A DNA stretch of 64,000 nucleotides from Pontederia crassipes (lineage: Eukaryota; Streptophyta; Magnoliopsida; Commelinales; Pontederiaceae), in NCBI GenBank assembly GCA_030549335.1, contig CM060190.1, positions 68,834,118-68,898,117 on the forward strand, written 5' to 3'. Under the pieces are notes generated by a model that saw only the letters and a list, made by a program, of their open reading frames with translations, ran no database searches and was not told the DNA's origin. Every line of letters starts with the position of its first letter. The stretch's first letter is position 1. Shown piece after piece: positions 46,801 through 59,553 of the stretch. The position numbers and the translations under genes were made by a program.

Positions 46801-48889
46801 AAATAGAAAAAGAAAAGGTTCATGGAGGACAAGGACCCTTAGCTAATATGACTTGTATTTCAAATTTATGCAGTGGTGTTTGATTAGGCAAAATATTTCT
46901 TTTTCTTTCTTTAGATAATTTAAGCAGGCAGAGTGTTTTAACCATTCATGATGTTCCAAATACAATAAAGCAATTCTGCAGGCAACCATGGCCCATGAGG
47001 AGAGAGCTTAATTAGAATCTCTCTCACTTCTTTTTTTGTGACATGAACATATTTTTTGACAGGTCAAGCAAAATTATTCCCTAAGAAAAGTAGTTTAGCT
47101 TTTGCTACTGTTATAGATTCTCTTACAGATTGGCTGGAAAATATTTTATTGAGAAAGTGTGGAATATTTGGATGCAAACCATGCACATAATGGCACAAAA
47201 AGAATCTGCTTTTTATGCTGATGGATTAACTGTTCAACTGTGAATTGAGAATGGTTTCAGATTCTTGATTTAACCCCTGGAAAAAATAATAAATAACATC
47301 TAATCTTCTGAATAATCCACAAGAATAAGGAAAAAAATGCATCTTACTTTAAACATAAAGTAGCAGGGAGTCAGAGAACAGTGTTGCCTTTCCAATATGC
47401 GAAATGCAATTTTGCCTGGAATTAAATTAAGATGCATGAACAATGTTATGACTAATCAAATGGAGAAAGCATCACCCAAAACTACCATTTTTTTTTTTTT
47501 TGTAAAAAGGAGTCGGCTGAGTTCTTTGATTTAATGAACAGTCGAATCACGTAGATCATATCAATTGATGATCAAATTTTAAGTAGGACAAAAATTATGG
47601 ATATTGCAACTTCATTTTTTAGATGCTTCATCAATGATTGTAATTTGTAAATGACGAAAAACATAAAAAAATTTAAAAATAACGAAAGAACAAATTTATT
47701 TAATTAAATCAACATAAGTGACCAAAACATATCTGGATTTATCTATCACTACAATGCACAGGTTGTATGGATACATCCTTGCTTAGAAAAAAAAAACTAG
47801 AAGACTAGAACGAAAGCCCATCCAACAAGGCTAAATTTGATTGGACCATGATAATTCGTTTCCTCAAGCCTTCGATTTAATGATGCCTTTTAATTTATTT
47901 TTTGTTTCTCTCTCATAAATTTTATAATTAAACAGAAACACCATATATTTTAGTGTTGCCTAGTTGCTTCTTTTAAGTTTTTATTTTTATTTTTAATGTT
48001 ACCAACTTACTTATCTACTTTATTTTTTTTAAAAAAAGAATGAACTCTTATTTTTTTTATGGGATTTAAACATGAGATTTCTTAATCTACCAAATAAAAA
48101 AAAATAAAGGTTGTGTCATTGCACCGGGTCGGTGTTATTTGCTAGGAGAGTAAATTTTAGAATAAAACTTTATTATGCTATATTTTACCAAACAACAACA
48201 CTAACCCCAAGTAATTAAAGAGAAAAGTTGAAATTAAAATAAAATATTATTATCTATTGATACTAAACTTTAGAGATAAGTAATTCTTGCTTCGAGCAAG
48301 ATTATTTTATTCTTGCCTCCTATTTTTTTTTAATGTCTTAGAAATAAATTAATCTTATTTCACAACAGTAGCAAGTCTCCTGCTCGAACATAATGTACCA
48401 CTAAGAAGAGAGGTGATAGAAAGTTGGAGCAATTTTATCCTTATTTTATTTGGAATACAAAGTAGATAATTTAGAAAAGGAAAAAGTAATCTATACGTTC
48501 AAACTTTTAGATGGTGTAAGAAAAAAAGTTATCATTCATGAAAAAAAAAGAAAAAAAACCAACATAATAATAACGTAACAGAAATGTTAAGCGTCAATAT
48601 GATACAAAACTACTAATTATAAGGGAATATCCAGATAATTCGGAATTGCTTGTTGATTAGTAAATTGTAATCAAGTCATTACACCATACATGCATGCATA
48701 TTATATCTTCCACGAGTATAGATGAAACAAATTTATAGCAAAAAAAGTAAAAAAAAAAATAGTGAATAATAGCACTTTAGTCATAATATTACCACCACAG
48801 TTTTTTTTTTCTTGATGAAATAAAAATGACCTCTTTTTTTGGTCTCATTTTAGTGTCTGATAACTCAAAGTTATCTTATAGCTCTTTAG
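43885..48889. other. Long intergenic region upstream of the MADS-box gene
   Basis: The first 1-2 kb should include its promoter. A (TC)n run lies at about 44556-44572. Open frames at 43936-44238 (minus), 45025-45348 (plus) and 45986-46333 (plus) are long enough to notice but have no domain, no splice-supported extension and no coding-like composition. From about 47500 the sequence becomes very AT-rich with long A and T runs. Nothing else was recognised. Confidence 0.4.
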
Positions 48890-50372
48890 TCATATCTCGA
48901 GCACGTAGCGCACAAATCTCCCTATCCTCCCTTGTTCCAGTGCTATCCAGACGTTGATGCCATGGCCGCTGCCGCCGGCGGCGGCGGCGTCGGAGAGCAG
49001 TAGAACGAACTCGTGCATGCCGCTGGCCACGGGGCCGCCGTAGAGTGGCTTCCCGCACCCGAAGTCCAGCTCGTGGAACGGCAACTTCCACCAGGCCGAG
49101 ACGAAGAAGTTGTCACCCTGCGCCGCGGGCACCCCCTTGTGCACCTCCAGCCAGTCTATCACCGATCTCACGTACCCGTCCGTCACCTTGTCGATCGCCG
49201 CCTTCACCATGGCCACGGCGTGCGAGAAGGGCCGCTCCGCCAGGTCCGCCACCCTGGAGCTGGCCGAGGCGGCGATCACCGCGTTGCCGATGAACCGCTC
49301 CTGCAGTGGCGGGGACATCCGCGACCTGATGTCCACCGCGAACAGCACGGTGGAGGTGCGGTCCGGGTCGTCGAACACCGCCCTGGTCCTCGTCCTCCAG
49401 AGGTGGGCCACGACGGCCTGGAAGCTGGTACAGCTCGTGGCGGCCTTCTCCTTGAGGCACCTGATCATGTCCGGCGTGAAGGCCAGGGACGTGAACTCCT
49501 TGTGCTCTTGAACGTGCAGGAGGGCGGAAGGATTCGGGGAGGGATGGAACGGCGAAGTGAACGAGGTGGGCGAGGCAACCGCACTCTCTGCCGGCTTGGC
49601 ATACTCTGTGTGCTGGAACTGTATCAGAGGCGGTTCTCTCGCTCTGATGCAGGACCTGTCAATGCAAAGATCGTAGATTCTCCGGCCGTCGCCTCTGCAA
49701 ACGGAAGCGAGGTGCTCAAACATCTCGGCGGCGGACCTCCCGTCCAGGATGCTGTGGTTGGTCATGAATCCGATCGAGAAACCCCCGCATTGGAACCTTG
49801 TCACCTTTCAATTAACATATAATAAAATTGTTCTCGCGATCAGAAGGCCAGGTCAATTTTCTTTTTTTAATAAAACAGACATGGTTACTTTACGTATCAT
49901 GGGAGCATGAACAGACCTGAACCGTGAGGATGGGCGTCTCTGCGAGGCTCTCGAAACCATTGGCTTGCAGAATCAGATGTTGGAATGAAAGATTTGGCAA
50001 GGAGAGATCGCCCAGGTCCTTCAGCCTGCAGCTTGAGGTGGCACCAGCAAACATGACCCCGGCATTGTTGCAGACCAACTCCAACCTCCTCATCTCCGCA
50101 TTGAAGCTGAGCCTTCCAGCCATGAAGTAGTAAGGGACCAGTAGGACCTCAGAGACTGCCCTCCTCACGGTCTCAACAATGTCCGGTGTGGATGCCCCAC
50201 CGGCCGGTGGCGCGTCGTAGAAGAAGACAGTCTCCACCGGAAATGCCACTGTCTGATCAATATTCGAAAGATAAACTTTTTTCACGGGTGTTGGATTCTT
50301 TGGAGAGAACAAAGTAACCATTTCTCCCTTCTGAACACTCTGTTCATTCAGGCAACCAGTCATGGTCTCCAT
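48890..50372 (-). CDS. BAHD acyl-CoA-dependent acyltransferase
   Basis: Two exons, 50372-49917 and 49804-48890, give 456 residues, normal for BAHD enzymes. The catalytic HXXXD motif is HSILD (His169-Asp173). The second family motif is DFGCG at about 399, where most members have DFGWG. The N-terminus contains KKVYLSNIDQTVAFPVETVF, similar to the clade that holds hydroxycinnamoyl-CoA:fatty alcohol or hydroxy-acid transferases and the brassinosteroid acyltransferase group. The enzyme should be cytosolic and move an acyl group from CoA to an alcohol or amine; the substrate cannot be read from sequence. The single intron follows ILTVQ, the usual BAHD position just before the catalytic motif. Exon 2 is much richer in GC than the surrounding genes. 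Confidence 0.92.
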
Positions 50373-50848
50373 GGATAGATAGATGCAAAGGCCGCACCTT
50401 TTTCTTGTTTCAGATTAGAGTAAGAGTAGTGCAAGATCTCTAGAAATGAGCAGCTACATGCTGCTGATTAACTTTTTTCCCAACATGAAAAGCATGATTC
50501 TTCTTCTTGAGTTTTTTTAGGCAATATTCAGAGAGATCATTCCCTAGTCATGTATCCGAATAATTCGGCACCGATTTTAGTTGCAGCATTATATTGGCAT
50601 TTCTTTCCGTTCAGATTCAAAGCCATCGCAAGATAAAAGAGCATGTTCTCTGGCACATGGAGCACCAGGACCTGAAAGAATGCAACATTTTTATGCCACA
50701 ACGTTAGCATGTCAATCCTTACAGAGATTTATTTACTGATCTTGTTGCATAGGGAGTAGGTGTCATTCAAATCACATGAATGGCTCTCTCTACATATATA
50801 TATGGATAAAGTGGGGGATGAAACACCCATATATTTATCATTGGCTTT

Positions 50849-51019
50849 ATGGTGGAAGACATGAACACACAGAAAAGAAAAGACCAGTTCATATTTAAGT
50901 CAATAAAGAATCTGGAAAACTGTTCCCGGGGATTCAGGGATAACGAAATCAGCTGTTTCGAGCATAGTGAACCTTCCATGGATGAATTCATAGACTTTGT
51001 AGTCTGCACCTTTGGATGA
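50849..51019 (+). CDS. Possible short open frame of 56 residues
   Basis: The frame starts MVEDMNTQKRKDQFIFKSIK, has FRDNEISCFEHSEPSMDEF and ends FVVCTFG. It looks more protein-like than neighbouring frames: mixed charged and hydrophobic composition with no low-complexity runs. It lies about 480 bases upstream of the BAHD start, on the opposite strand. There is no family match from memory, no signal peptide and no supporting splice site. It may be an exon, a small peptide gene or chance. Confidence 0.2.
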   Translation: MVEDMNTQKRKDQFIFKSIKNLENCSRGFRDNEISCFEHSEPSMDEFIDFVVCTFG

Positions 51020-51236
51020 ATTGAACACACACACACAAGAACCAACTTAAGTTGACATATATTTCTTAATATATATGTTAGAGAACTCAATGTAAATATT
51101 TGATATCTTTTGTCTCGGCCAAACTCTGTCTGTAGCCAAGATTTCTGAAAGCTTGATTTCAGAGGCATATTATATTCAGACATATAGAAAGAGACTCAGA
51201 GTCAGGCAGCCTCTTCATTTGTGACCTGATGACCTA

Positions 51237-51495
51237 CACCAACTCTCCTAGCACGTCATCCATCTTGCCATCACTTGGACTCTCGGAGTAATCATGTGTC
51301 TGTTGTCCATTAAACGGACGCCTGCAAATTACATGCTCCGGAGGACTCAATTTCTTTCTTTTGCTCAGAAGTTTTGATCTATAAGGTTTTGCTGACGGAT
51401 CGCTTCCATATCCGCTGGCCACTTTTGTGCCGCCAATAGGGGTCCCGACGTCTGATTCAGCCTTGTTTGCGCCATTGCTAACACCAAATCCAGCC
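51237..51495 (-). CDS. Orphan C-terminal coding-like exon, unknown family
   Basis: After a possible acceptor (GAGCAG, about 51497-51502) a minus-strand frame runs GVSNGANKAESDVGTPIGGT, KVASGYGSDPSAKPYRSK, LLSKRKKLSPPEHVICRRPF and ends KMDDVLGELV with a stop at 51237-51239. The composition (polar, with KKLSPPEHVICRRP) looks like a genuine conserved tail, but I do not recognise it. No upstream exon was found before the LINE edge at 51815. The gene may therefore have been separated from its 5' part by that insertion, or this may be a relic. Confidence 0.4.
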
Positions 51496-51814
51496 TCTGC
51501 TCAAGTCCTATCCATCTCAGAAATCATTAACTGCGTTTGGCAGTTGAAAACCATTTCTTAACTATTTTAACTCAAGTTGGGAGTTTCAGATTGAAACAGA
51601 CAAACAGTTATGTCAAGATGCCAACTGGGATTTCAACTCCGCTAGAAAAAAAAAGTATTCAATTATCTTGACACCGTCACACAGAGAGAAAAAAACAGGC
51701 GCATCACAGTCGAGTATAATAAGATAGAACTCTCAAGCTCGTATTTTCTCAACATGAAAAGACCAGTTTTTTCCTTGTTCTTGTACCCATAATTTGGTCT
51801 TTTGAGAAGGCTTT

Positions 51815-54800
51815 ATTTTTAAAAAGGTAATCTTGTATTAGTTAAGTAATTTTTCCGATGGAGTCTTAAATACAAAATATGGAGTAGACCCGAAGAAGAC
51901 TATCTAGCAAAAAGTTATTGTTATTATTAGTGCGACCAAAAGATGCTAGGTAGTATGCAATGTGATTCATGCGGTGTGAGCAATGAGAAATAAAGTGGGT
52001 TGTAGCTGCTCAGAATATGGCAAATGTTTGTAATGATACCCTTCATGTTTCAAGGATAGTTTTCCTTTCGCTTGATGATCTTGATAAGGGATGAGGAGTC
52101 CAAGTAGACAAAGATGTGAGATAAGGACCCTCGAGCACATTCCCGAGAGCCATACAACATGCCAATCGCCTCAATTTCCATAATAGAGCTAGCAAAAGTA
52201 GAGGAAGCCCAAAATAAGTGAGCCAGTAAGAGAGCGAAGAAGAAGAGATGCATATCCTCCACCCCAATGCTGTTAGGACCGGACCGGATGACGACCCAAA
52301 AAAATGTTCATTTCAGGTCGGGCCGATTGGATCAGTCGGTCGGACCGGATAGTAATAAAATATTATATTTAATATGATATAGTAAATTAAGCTATGGTAT
52401 TTCGATTATATAAGTATATATATGATATCAAAGTGTGTTATACAAAAGAAAAAATAACAATCGTAAATAATAAATAATAAGTTTATAATTAATTTTAAGA
52501 TTTGATTTTAAAATTATACACTTAATAAATTAAAATATTATGAATTTGATTATTATATATAAATTTTCTATTGATTATTTTTTTATATATTTCATATCTT
52601 TATCTTTTATGTTAGAAGCAAAAATTACATATTTTTTTCAAAATATTGAGACAAGATTGTATATTCTATAAATAAATATATGGTATAATGAGTAGTTAAC
52701 TATTTAATTTGACTTATTTTATACTAAATTAAAGAAATTTAAAGTTGTGTATATATAATATTTTACTATACTAAATACATTATAGCATTGTTGTGTATTA
52801 TACATATAACAAAGAAGTGTGCACTATTCATTCATAATTAGTTTATCTAATATGATAAATATTATATTAATACAATAAATATATAATTAATTTATATTAT
52901 AATATACATTGATGATATTAAAAAATGAAATAAGATCAAGAATTAAAGCTCAAAATTTAATAAATTCAAAACTAAATGAAGAGAGAAAGAACAAGTGAGT
53001 GCACCAAGATAGTCCCACATTGCTAATAGTAGCAAAGTGAGAGTCAATGAACAACTATAAATGAAGGAGGAGACTAATAGACCAATATGAATGTTTATGG
53101 AGAAAGTCCATTTTTGAATATTTTTCAAATTTATAGTAATAATTTTTTTCAAATCTCATAACAAAAAATAAAAAAAAATTTTGACTGGTCCAAAATCTCG
53201 GTTCAACCCAGTTCAATATGGTTTTAGTCGATTTTAATCGATTTTGATCAGTTTTTGGTCGGTTTGATCTGCTTCAATCCGATCCAATGGAGGTCCGATT
53301 TTAGAGCTCCAAGTGGGCTCAAGTGGGCTGGATTTGTTATTGGTCAGCGGTCGGACCGGTTCGACCGACTGGTCCGGTTCGGCCTCGACAACACTGTCCA
53401 CCCCACTTCCTTCGGAGAGGGAGCCATCTGAAGGAGAAGCCAAGGATGGTGGGCCTCACACCGGATCTTGGGGGCATGGTGCCTCGTGGGTGTCAATATA
53501 GTCATGAAAACTAACAAATGCCTTCTCCCATACCACCTCCACTATTGCATGTCGTGATCGAAAGTGGACATTTCAAAGATTCCAAAACTCCTATAGATAG
53601 TAGAAAAAAATAGAGTGGAGGATTTTTAGCGACTGTTTAACCATATCGGCTTCATTGCTAATCCAGGAGCTCAAATGACAAGATATATAAAGAAAGGTAA
53701 TGTTAAGTTGTTGTCGAAAAAGGTGCTAGAGTTGTTGGGCAAACGGGCAGTCGAAGAATAAGTGGGCATTGGTTTCAGGGCGAGATCGCAGAGGGAGCAA
53801 GGAGGATCGATAGTGCTGTCAAAACGGTAAATGCTATCGAGGGTTGGTAGTTTATTATGAAAAGTTTTCAAAAAAAATATGGATTTTTGGAGCCACTGAA
53901 ATCTTCCAAAATTTCGACCAAGATTGCCCTCCATTGGAGGTGTCGACAAAGCATGACGATAAAACTATAGACTGACTTAGCGTTTGCACGTCTATGAATA
54001 TCCATCACCCATACCCACACGTCATCATAGACTATAATAGGAATGTAAATGTGCCTAATCTTCTCACATAAATTGGGTCCAAACATAGCAGAGAGCAAGT
54101 TATCGTTCCACTTCCCGTTTACAATCAAATCATTGATTAGGAGGTTATTGAGTGATAAGGAGCTGTTAACGAAGGTCATTTTTTGCTGATAGGGATATGA
54201 ACAAACCAAGGGTCGAAAAAGAGAGAGGTAAAAGACCTGGATCCAACCTATTTTTTAAAAGCTCGAGCAGAGATCCATAACAGAGTGCAAAATCATACTC
54301 ATGAAGAGACTCATGAGAGTTGGGGTGTCCAAGAAAGTTTTCATATTTAGCGAAGACGAGGTTAACCAAGGAGAATATGAATCTTTTTTGTTCAACTGAT
54401 TTAAGATGCATTGTGCAGTAAGTGAGGTTTGGACAACTTGAAGGTTTTGAATTTCGAGTCCCCCTACAAATCTTGGTAGCCGGGCAGTTTGTCAGTTAAT
54501 CAAGTGGGAGCTTCGATGATCGCCACCTGAGTTCCAGAGAAAAGACCTGGATAACTTTTTTAAGGATTCAATGACACCATGCGCAAGGTGGGTGGTACCA
54601 AGCCAGTATATGAGAATAGACGATAAGACAAATTTGATGAGGGTGGTGCGATCGCTCGATTAAGAAGGCGATGACTCTAGTCCGGAAGTCGGGCAGAGAT
54701 TTTCTCAATGATGAGCTGTCGGTCTTTAACTAGAATACACTTGGGGGAGAAAGGGATTTCAAGATAAAAAAAATAAAAATTCCCCAGTTTGAATTTTAGT

Positions 54801-57800
54801 GTGTCCCTGATTAAGTTCCTACGTCGTTGGTTAAGATGAGGAAGGAAAGGCTCATATTTCTAAGTGTTTATTTTTTTACTAGTAAGATAATGATAGATAG
54901 ACAATACCTCTCGAACATTCTTGCAATTTCTCCTAGAGGCTTTTAGGCAAATTAGTAGGTCATCTGCAAAAAGCAAATGAGAAAGAGTGAAAGTGCCAAT
55001 GCTAAAGGGAACAATTTTATCCATGGACTCATGAAGGTTCATAAGAGAGGAGAAGACTTGGCTGATCAGGATAAAAATGTATGGGGAGATAGGGTCTCCC
55101 TATCGGATGTTGTGGTGAGCAATAAAGGCCTTAGATTTCTGCCTATCAATAACACATGTAAAAATGAGGGAACAGATACAAATGTTGATCCAGTTGATAA
55201 ATTAGGTGGGAAATTCACGAGGGAGAGGATTGTGTTGACTGAATTACAGGAGATGCGATCGAACACTTTCTTCATATTAGCTTTGATGAGCATAAACTTT
55301 CGCCTCCCCAAGTTTAGAGAGTGAATCAATTCCTGAGTAATTAAAATGTTGTTCTGGATGAGCCTCCTGAATACAAAGTGGATTGACTAAGGTAGATAAG
55401 GCGGCCAAGGGTAGGCCTCAAGCGATTGGCCAAGATTTTGGTAAGTAGACGACATAGAACATTGCATAGTGAGATTGGTCTGTAATCAGTAGTCGTTTTA
55501 GGATTTTTATTTTTCGGGATGAAATTCAAGGAAGTATCAAACCACTCAAATGGAAGGATGTTATAAGTAAAGAAAGTTTATGGTTGTAGTTATTCTTGGT
55601 CACACAATGTTCTACTACTCATCATAACAACCCTGGGGCCTTGCCATAGGGCATGCTCCAGAGCGCAATCCAAATCTCACTATCAGATATGGCACCGATA
55701 AGTAGGCCAGAGAGGGAGCCGTCAAGGGTAGGAAGCGAGGGCTAGCAATCCAATAGGATGAGTTGGGTAGATTCAGGTTACCAAAGGGTTTTATAGTGCC
55801 CGACAAACAAACAGGGTCCTTATGACAGTGTCATTTGTGATGATTCTTCCTTCATTGTCCTGAATTTTTGAAATGATATTTTGTTCACGTCTAATCCTTA
55901 TTGAGAGGTGGAAGTATCATGTATTTCTATCTCCTTTTTTAATTCAGTGCGCTTTTGCTTTGCATTTGTCACAAAGTGCAAATGGTATGTTGAGCGCAAA
56001 AGAGCGAGCTCGGAAATGAAAATGCCCCAATGGACATCCAGACGCTTAAGCTCAGTGATGCATGAAAGAGTATCATCTGCCCTAATTTCAAGGCGGCCAA
56101 GAGAGTTTTTATTCCATTTTAAGATATCGAAGGTGGTCCAGCCCTATCAGAAAATGTCACAAGCCTCCTGGTGCAAAATCGTACTTGAACGAGCGAGGAC
56201 AATGGGAGGGATTGTCAGTCTGGAAGAGGATGAGGGCGTGACCGAAGACGCGTCGAGGAAGAGAGGTAAGCGATAAGTTTGGAAAGGCTTGGAGCCAATG
56301 ATGATTTAGGAATAGCCAGTCCAGACAGCAATGAATGCGGGCTAAACCAATCCTACTGTTACACCATGTGTACCTAAGACCACTTAGTGCTACATCGATA
56401 AGTCCTTTCCTATTTAGGAGGTTTCTAAACGATCAAGCTGATCATGAGAACTTGAAGGTTGAGCTCCCGAGATTGTCCTCGGAGTCAAGAATTGTGTTAA
56501 AGTCACCCATTAGAGCCCATTGGAAGCCGATAGCTTCCATGCAATAAAGGTTATGCCACGAGGCATTGCAGGTAGAGGGGGAGGGACTAGCATAGACACA
56601 CAACAGTAGAAAAGTGAAACTGTTGAAAGTAACAACAACATGCAAAGTTTGAGTGACAAGGATCGAAGTCACCTGAGTGCTCTAATCGCACTAGATCAGG
56701 GCAATGTCGCCCGAAGCTCCCGTCGACTCACAATAGATTCCATCCACTAGGTGCCAAGATGACAAATGCCCTATTTTATTTTTTACAGAATCCAAGTGAG
56801 TTTTTAACAAAATTACAAAATCTAATTTTTGAGATCTAATTAGGTCCGCTAATATGTCCCTAACTTTGGCCTTGAAGGCCCTCTGCAGTTCCACAATAAG
56901 ATGCACATCAGCTGGGGTTCGAGTTGTCTCCATCGATCAGAGAAAGTGACGTAGTGGCCTGCATAGAAGAATACTATCGTGATGTTTTGGGCGTAGAAGA
57001 TAGAAATTTATTACATGTTTGCTTCTAGCGCTTCCTCCTGAGTTTCATGTTCGGAAGCAGCAGCTTTGGGTGCTGGATCTGGACTTCTTCTTCTCAGAGC
57101 GAGTTGGTGGGGCGAGATCCACATCTGTCTCTTCAACTTTCGATAATCCATCCTCAGAATCGCAAGGCCGCTCGTCTGTCGAAGCATGCTTGTGATGAGG
57201 GTGACAAGTTCCCTGTGGGGATCCAATGCCTCACCTCGAGGGGTGAGAGCAAGGGTGGTAACATTTGTGAGGGACTACTGGAGGGGGAAGGATGGGGGGA
57301 GGAAACACCATCTAGATGGAGTGGGGGGTGGCTGCCGGCGTAGGAGTGATATGTGGAGATGATGGTGTGGAGGAGAGCAGGGGTTCATAGAGGATATTTA
57401 GGGAGGTTAATGAATGTCTGAGATTTTTCCTGCATCATGTGACAATTGGGATGATTCCACGCGGCGTGGCATGGGTTGATGAGAGGAGGACGAGTAGATG
57501 CCAACAGAAAGTGTGTTTGTTTGTGTGATATCAGCTCCGTTGAAACCCATCGTATGTGTGCCCTCGCAATACATGGAGGGACTCCCACGAATCGGTGACG
57601 TGTCGATCCGCTCAGTAGTATGGGAGAAGGTTGAACGTTGGATCGTTTCAGCAGGATTGGACCACTAGATTTGTCGAGGTTGTCGAATCATTGGGAGTCA
57701 CGTGCCACCCCGTGCGTGTCCTAATCCCCCTCCGATCGGTTGGATCCAGACTTGCCAAAACATGGCCGCCTGTGGGGAGTACCCCTGGAGAACCAGTCGA

Positions 57801-58817
57801 CCAGCTAGATGGGCGTCTTCTTCCGATCGCATGCAGCCAAGACCCATAGAGCATCACTGCAAGAGGACCCACATTGACAACAGAGGTAAAAGAGCAATAT
57901 TCGAACATGTGACATTGACCTGAGGACCCACATTGACCTACAATGCCACATCGAAAGCAAAAGAGTGGAAGATTCTCGTACTTTACCTACTGAAAGTATA
58001 GGTCGCTTAAAGGCAAACGGACCCATATTTTTTGCTTGATCAGAACAATAAGGACAATCTCCACACAAGCGCGAGCCAGTGGAAAGCATTTGGCGTCTAC
58101 GGAGACCTCCTGAACTCATAGTGGACAGCCAAAGCAAGTTGCGATCCGATGCAACGAGGGAGGTTGCGGAGTTCAAGCGAAAGCCTCGGAAACATATCCA
58201 GAGAGGGGTGGCCATCGACAGTCTCCATCCGATTGGAAGAAAGAAGAGATCTGGGCCACACTAAGGAGATACCCCTTGAACTCCCATGCCCCCCGGTGAG
58301 CACTTGCATGCGGTTGCAAAAGTGAAAAGGATGAAGGAGTTTTCGATCTCTGAGCAGCTCCATGGGGATACATTGTTCCACAATCGTGGTAACATAACGT
58401 TCGAGCAGACACAAGCGCAACGCCTATTCTCGGCCTATGGTCTCTTCAGTTGTATGAGATACTTCATAAGTGATACGTTCTTTGATCTCGCGAAGTTGTC
58501 TCGCAGAGATTGTGGGAGGGGTCGTCGAAAGATCGCCCCAAACAGTGTCAACCCACTAGCGAGATAGCGTGGGCGCCACATTAGGAGGACGACAAAGCGT
58601 GGCTCGAGGGAGGGAGGGAGGGGATAACCACATTTATGATGACGGCGAGGGCCATTCCACCCACGGGGAGGGAATGATCGAGAGAGTGGAGAACAATAAA
58701 AGGTGGGGAGGGGGTTCACGCCCTCAACGGAGAATGCTGGAGATGGAGCGTGAGTGCCGGAGAAGTTTGGGTTTGGAAAGGAACTAAGGACTAATTAGTG
58801 GGAGATGGAGCGGAAAC
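51815..58817 (-). mobile_element. Near full-length but decayed LINE (L1-type), interrupted
   Basis: Bounded by an 11-base target duplication GAGAAGGCTTT (51804-51814 and 58818-58828), with an A-rich end at the lower edge, so the element reads on the minus strand. Parts in order: 5' leader (58.6-58.8 kb); ORF1 (about 57.0-58.56 kb) with a zinc knuckle NLPLFCFRCGIVGQC near 57.96-58.0 kb; AP endonuclease (56.4-56.95 kb, GDFNTILD); reverse transcriptase (54.8-55.6 kb, with DYRPISLCNV and LLFADDLLIC); a zinc-ribbon-like segment (CSLCDLA, 53.75 kb); and an RNase H end (52.05-52.26 kb, VYLDSSSLIK). Multiple frameshifts and stops break every domain, so it is inactive. A MULE-like element of 1.13 kb splits the 3' part. 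Without it the LINE is about 5.9 kb. Confidence 0.85.
52267..53396. mobile_element. MULE-like element nested in the LINE
   Basis: A 9-base target duplication TCCACCCCA flanks it (52258-52266 and 53397-53405), the Mutator-superfamily length, and LINE coding sequence resumes on both sides. The ends are imperfect inverted copies: TGTTAGGACCGGACCGG at the left, and TGTTGTCGAGGCCGAACCGG on the other strand at the right. The interior is very AT-rich (52350-52950), then GGTCCGGTT-rich (53180-53390), with no transposase. Confidence 0.7.
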
Positions 58818-58828
58818 GAGAAGGCTTT

Positions 58829-59156
58829 TTGCGAGGATAAACCAGTTTGCTATACTACGACAGTTGCCTTTTTATGCATCAAAATCTAACATTGTTGATG
58901 GTCTCGCACTCAAAATTGAATCTTTCCAGATATTTCTCTGTTTAAAATTTTGATCTTTGATGTAAGAAAATGTTTATTTCAGAAGACGAAAGTTCAATTG
59001 ACTAAAATGCCCATCCCCAGGCTCCATGTCCAAGCGATGATAACTCGAAAGAAAGAGAGGAGAGAGAAAATTATGAACTAAAATCCCTCTCTGCTCAGTA
59101 CTTGTGAGAAAAAGGCGAAGCTTTGCACCATCTTCGCCTCCGCAGAGAAGCGAAAA
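58829..59156 (+). promoter_or_regulatory. Promoter and 5' leader of the SFT2-like gene
   Basis: This 330-base strip lies between the LINE target duplication and the SFT2 start codon. Its last part (from about 59060) is purine-rich then CT/GC-rich, like a plant leader. The LINE at 51815-58817 has replaced what would be the more distal promoter. Confidence 0.4.
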
Positions 59157-59212
59157 TGGATACGATGAACCGAGCTCTGGAGAGAGCAAAGATGATCGTC
59201 GGCATAGAAGTC
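59157..59212 (+). CDS. SFT2-like vesicle transport protein, 5' part of exon 1 (interrupted)
   Basis: The ATG at 59157 opens a frame MDTMNRALERAKMIVGIEV that runs to the edge of the LTR retrotransposon at 59213. The same host frame resumes at 63920-64000 after the target duplication. The N-terminus resembles plant SFT2B-type proteins, four-pass Golgi membrane proteins linked to endosome-to-Golgi and intra-Golgi traffic. The membrane segments would lie beyond the window. Whether this copy is expressed is unknown, since a 4.7 kb insertion in the first coding exon should abolish it. The host residues on either side show no other defect. Confidence 0.65.
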
Positions 59213-59553
59213 TGTTAGGTTCCTAGTCCAACTAGGATCCTAATTAGATCACTTCGAGGGGATCAAGCCTCCAATAGACCACTTCGAGGGGGTCAAGCCT
59301 CCAAGATAGTTGCTCCAAGCAAATATCAAAAGAAGATTGTATTCTCATATATCTGATTAAAAAGAGTTCCAAGGGGGCCCTATTTATAGGGTAACCCAAA
59401 CAAGTCCTAATAGAATTAGAAATAAAAGAAATAGAGTGCTAATCAAACTAGGAAGTAAATAACTAAAGTGCTAATCAAAGTAGAAGCAAATAACTAATCC
59501 TAGTTAAAGAAAATAAACTAATCCTATTATTATTAGGAAATAAGATCCTATCA
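59213..59553 (-). repeat. 3' LTR of the gypsy element
   Basis: This 341-base terminal repeat matches the copy at 63579-63919 at every position. The polypurine tract lies just above it, at about 59554-59570. Confidence 0.95.

Noticed and set aside
49013-49822. 269-codon plus-strand open frame
   Set aside because: Antisense shadow of BAHD exon 2, caused by its high GC content. The minus frame carries the HXXXD and DFGCG motifs.
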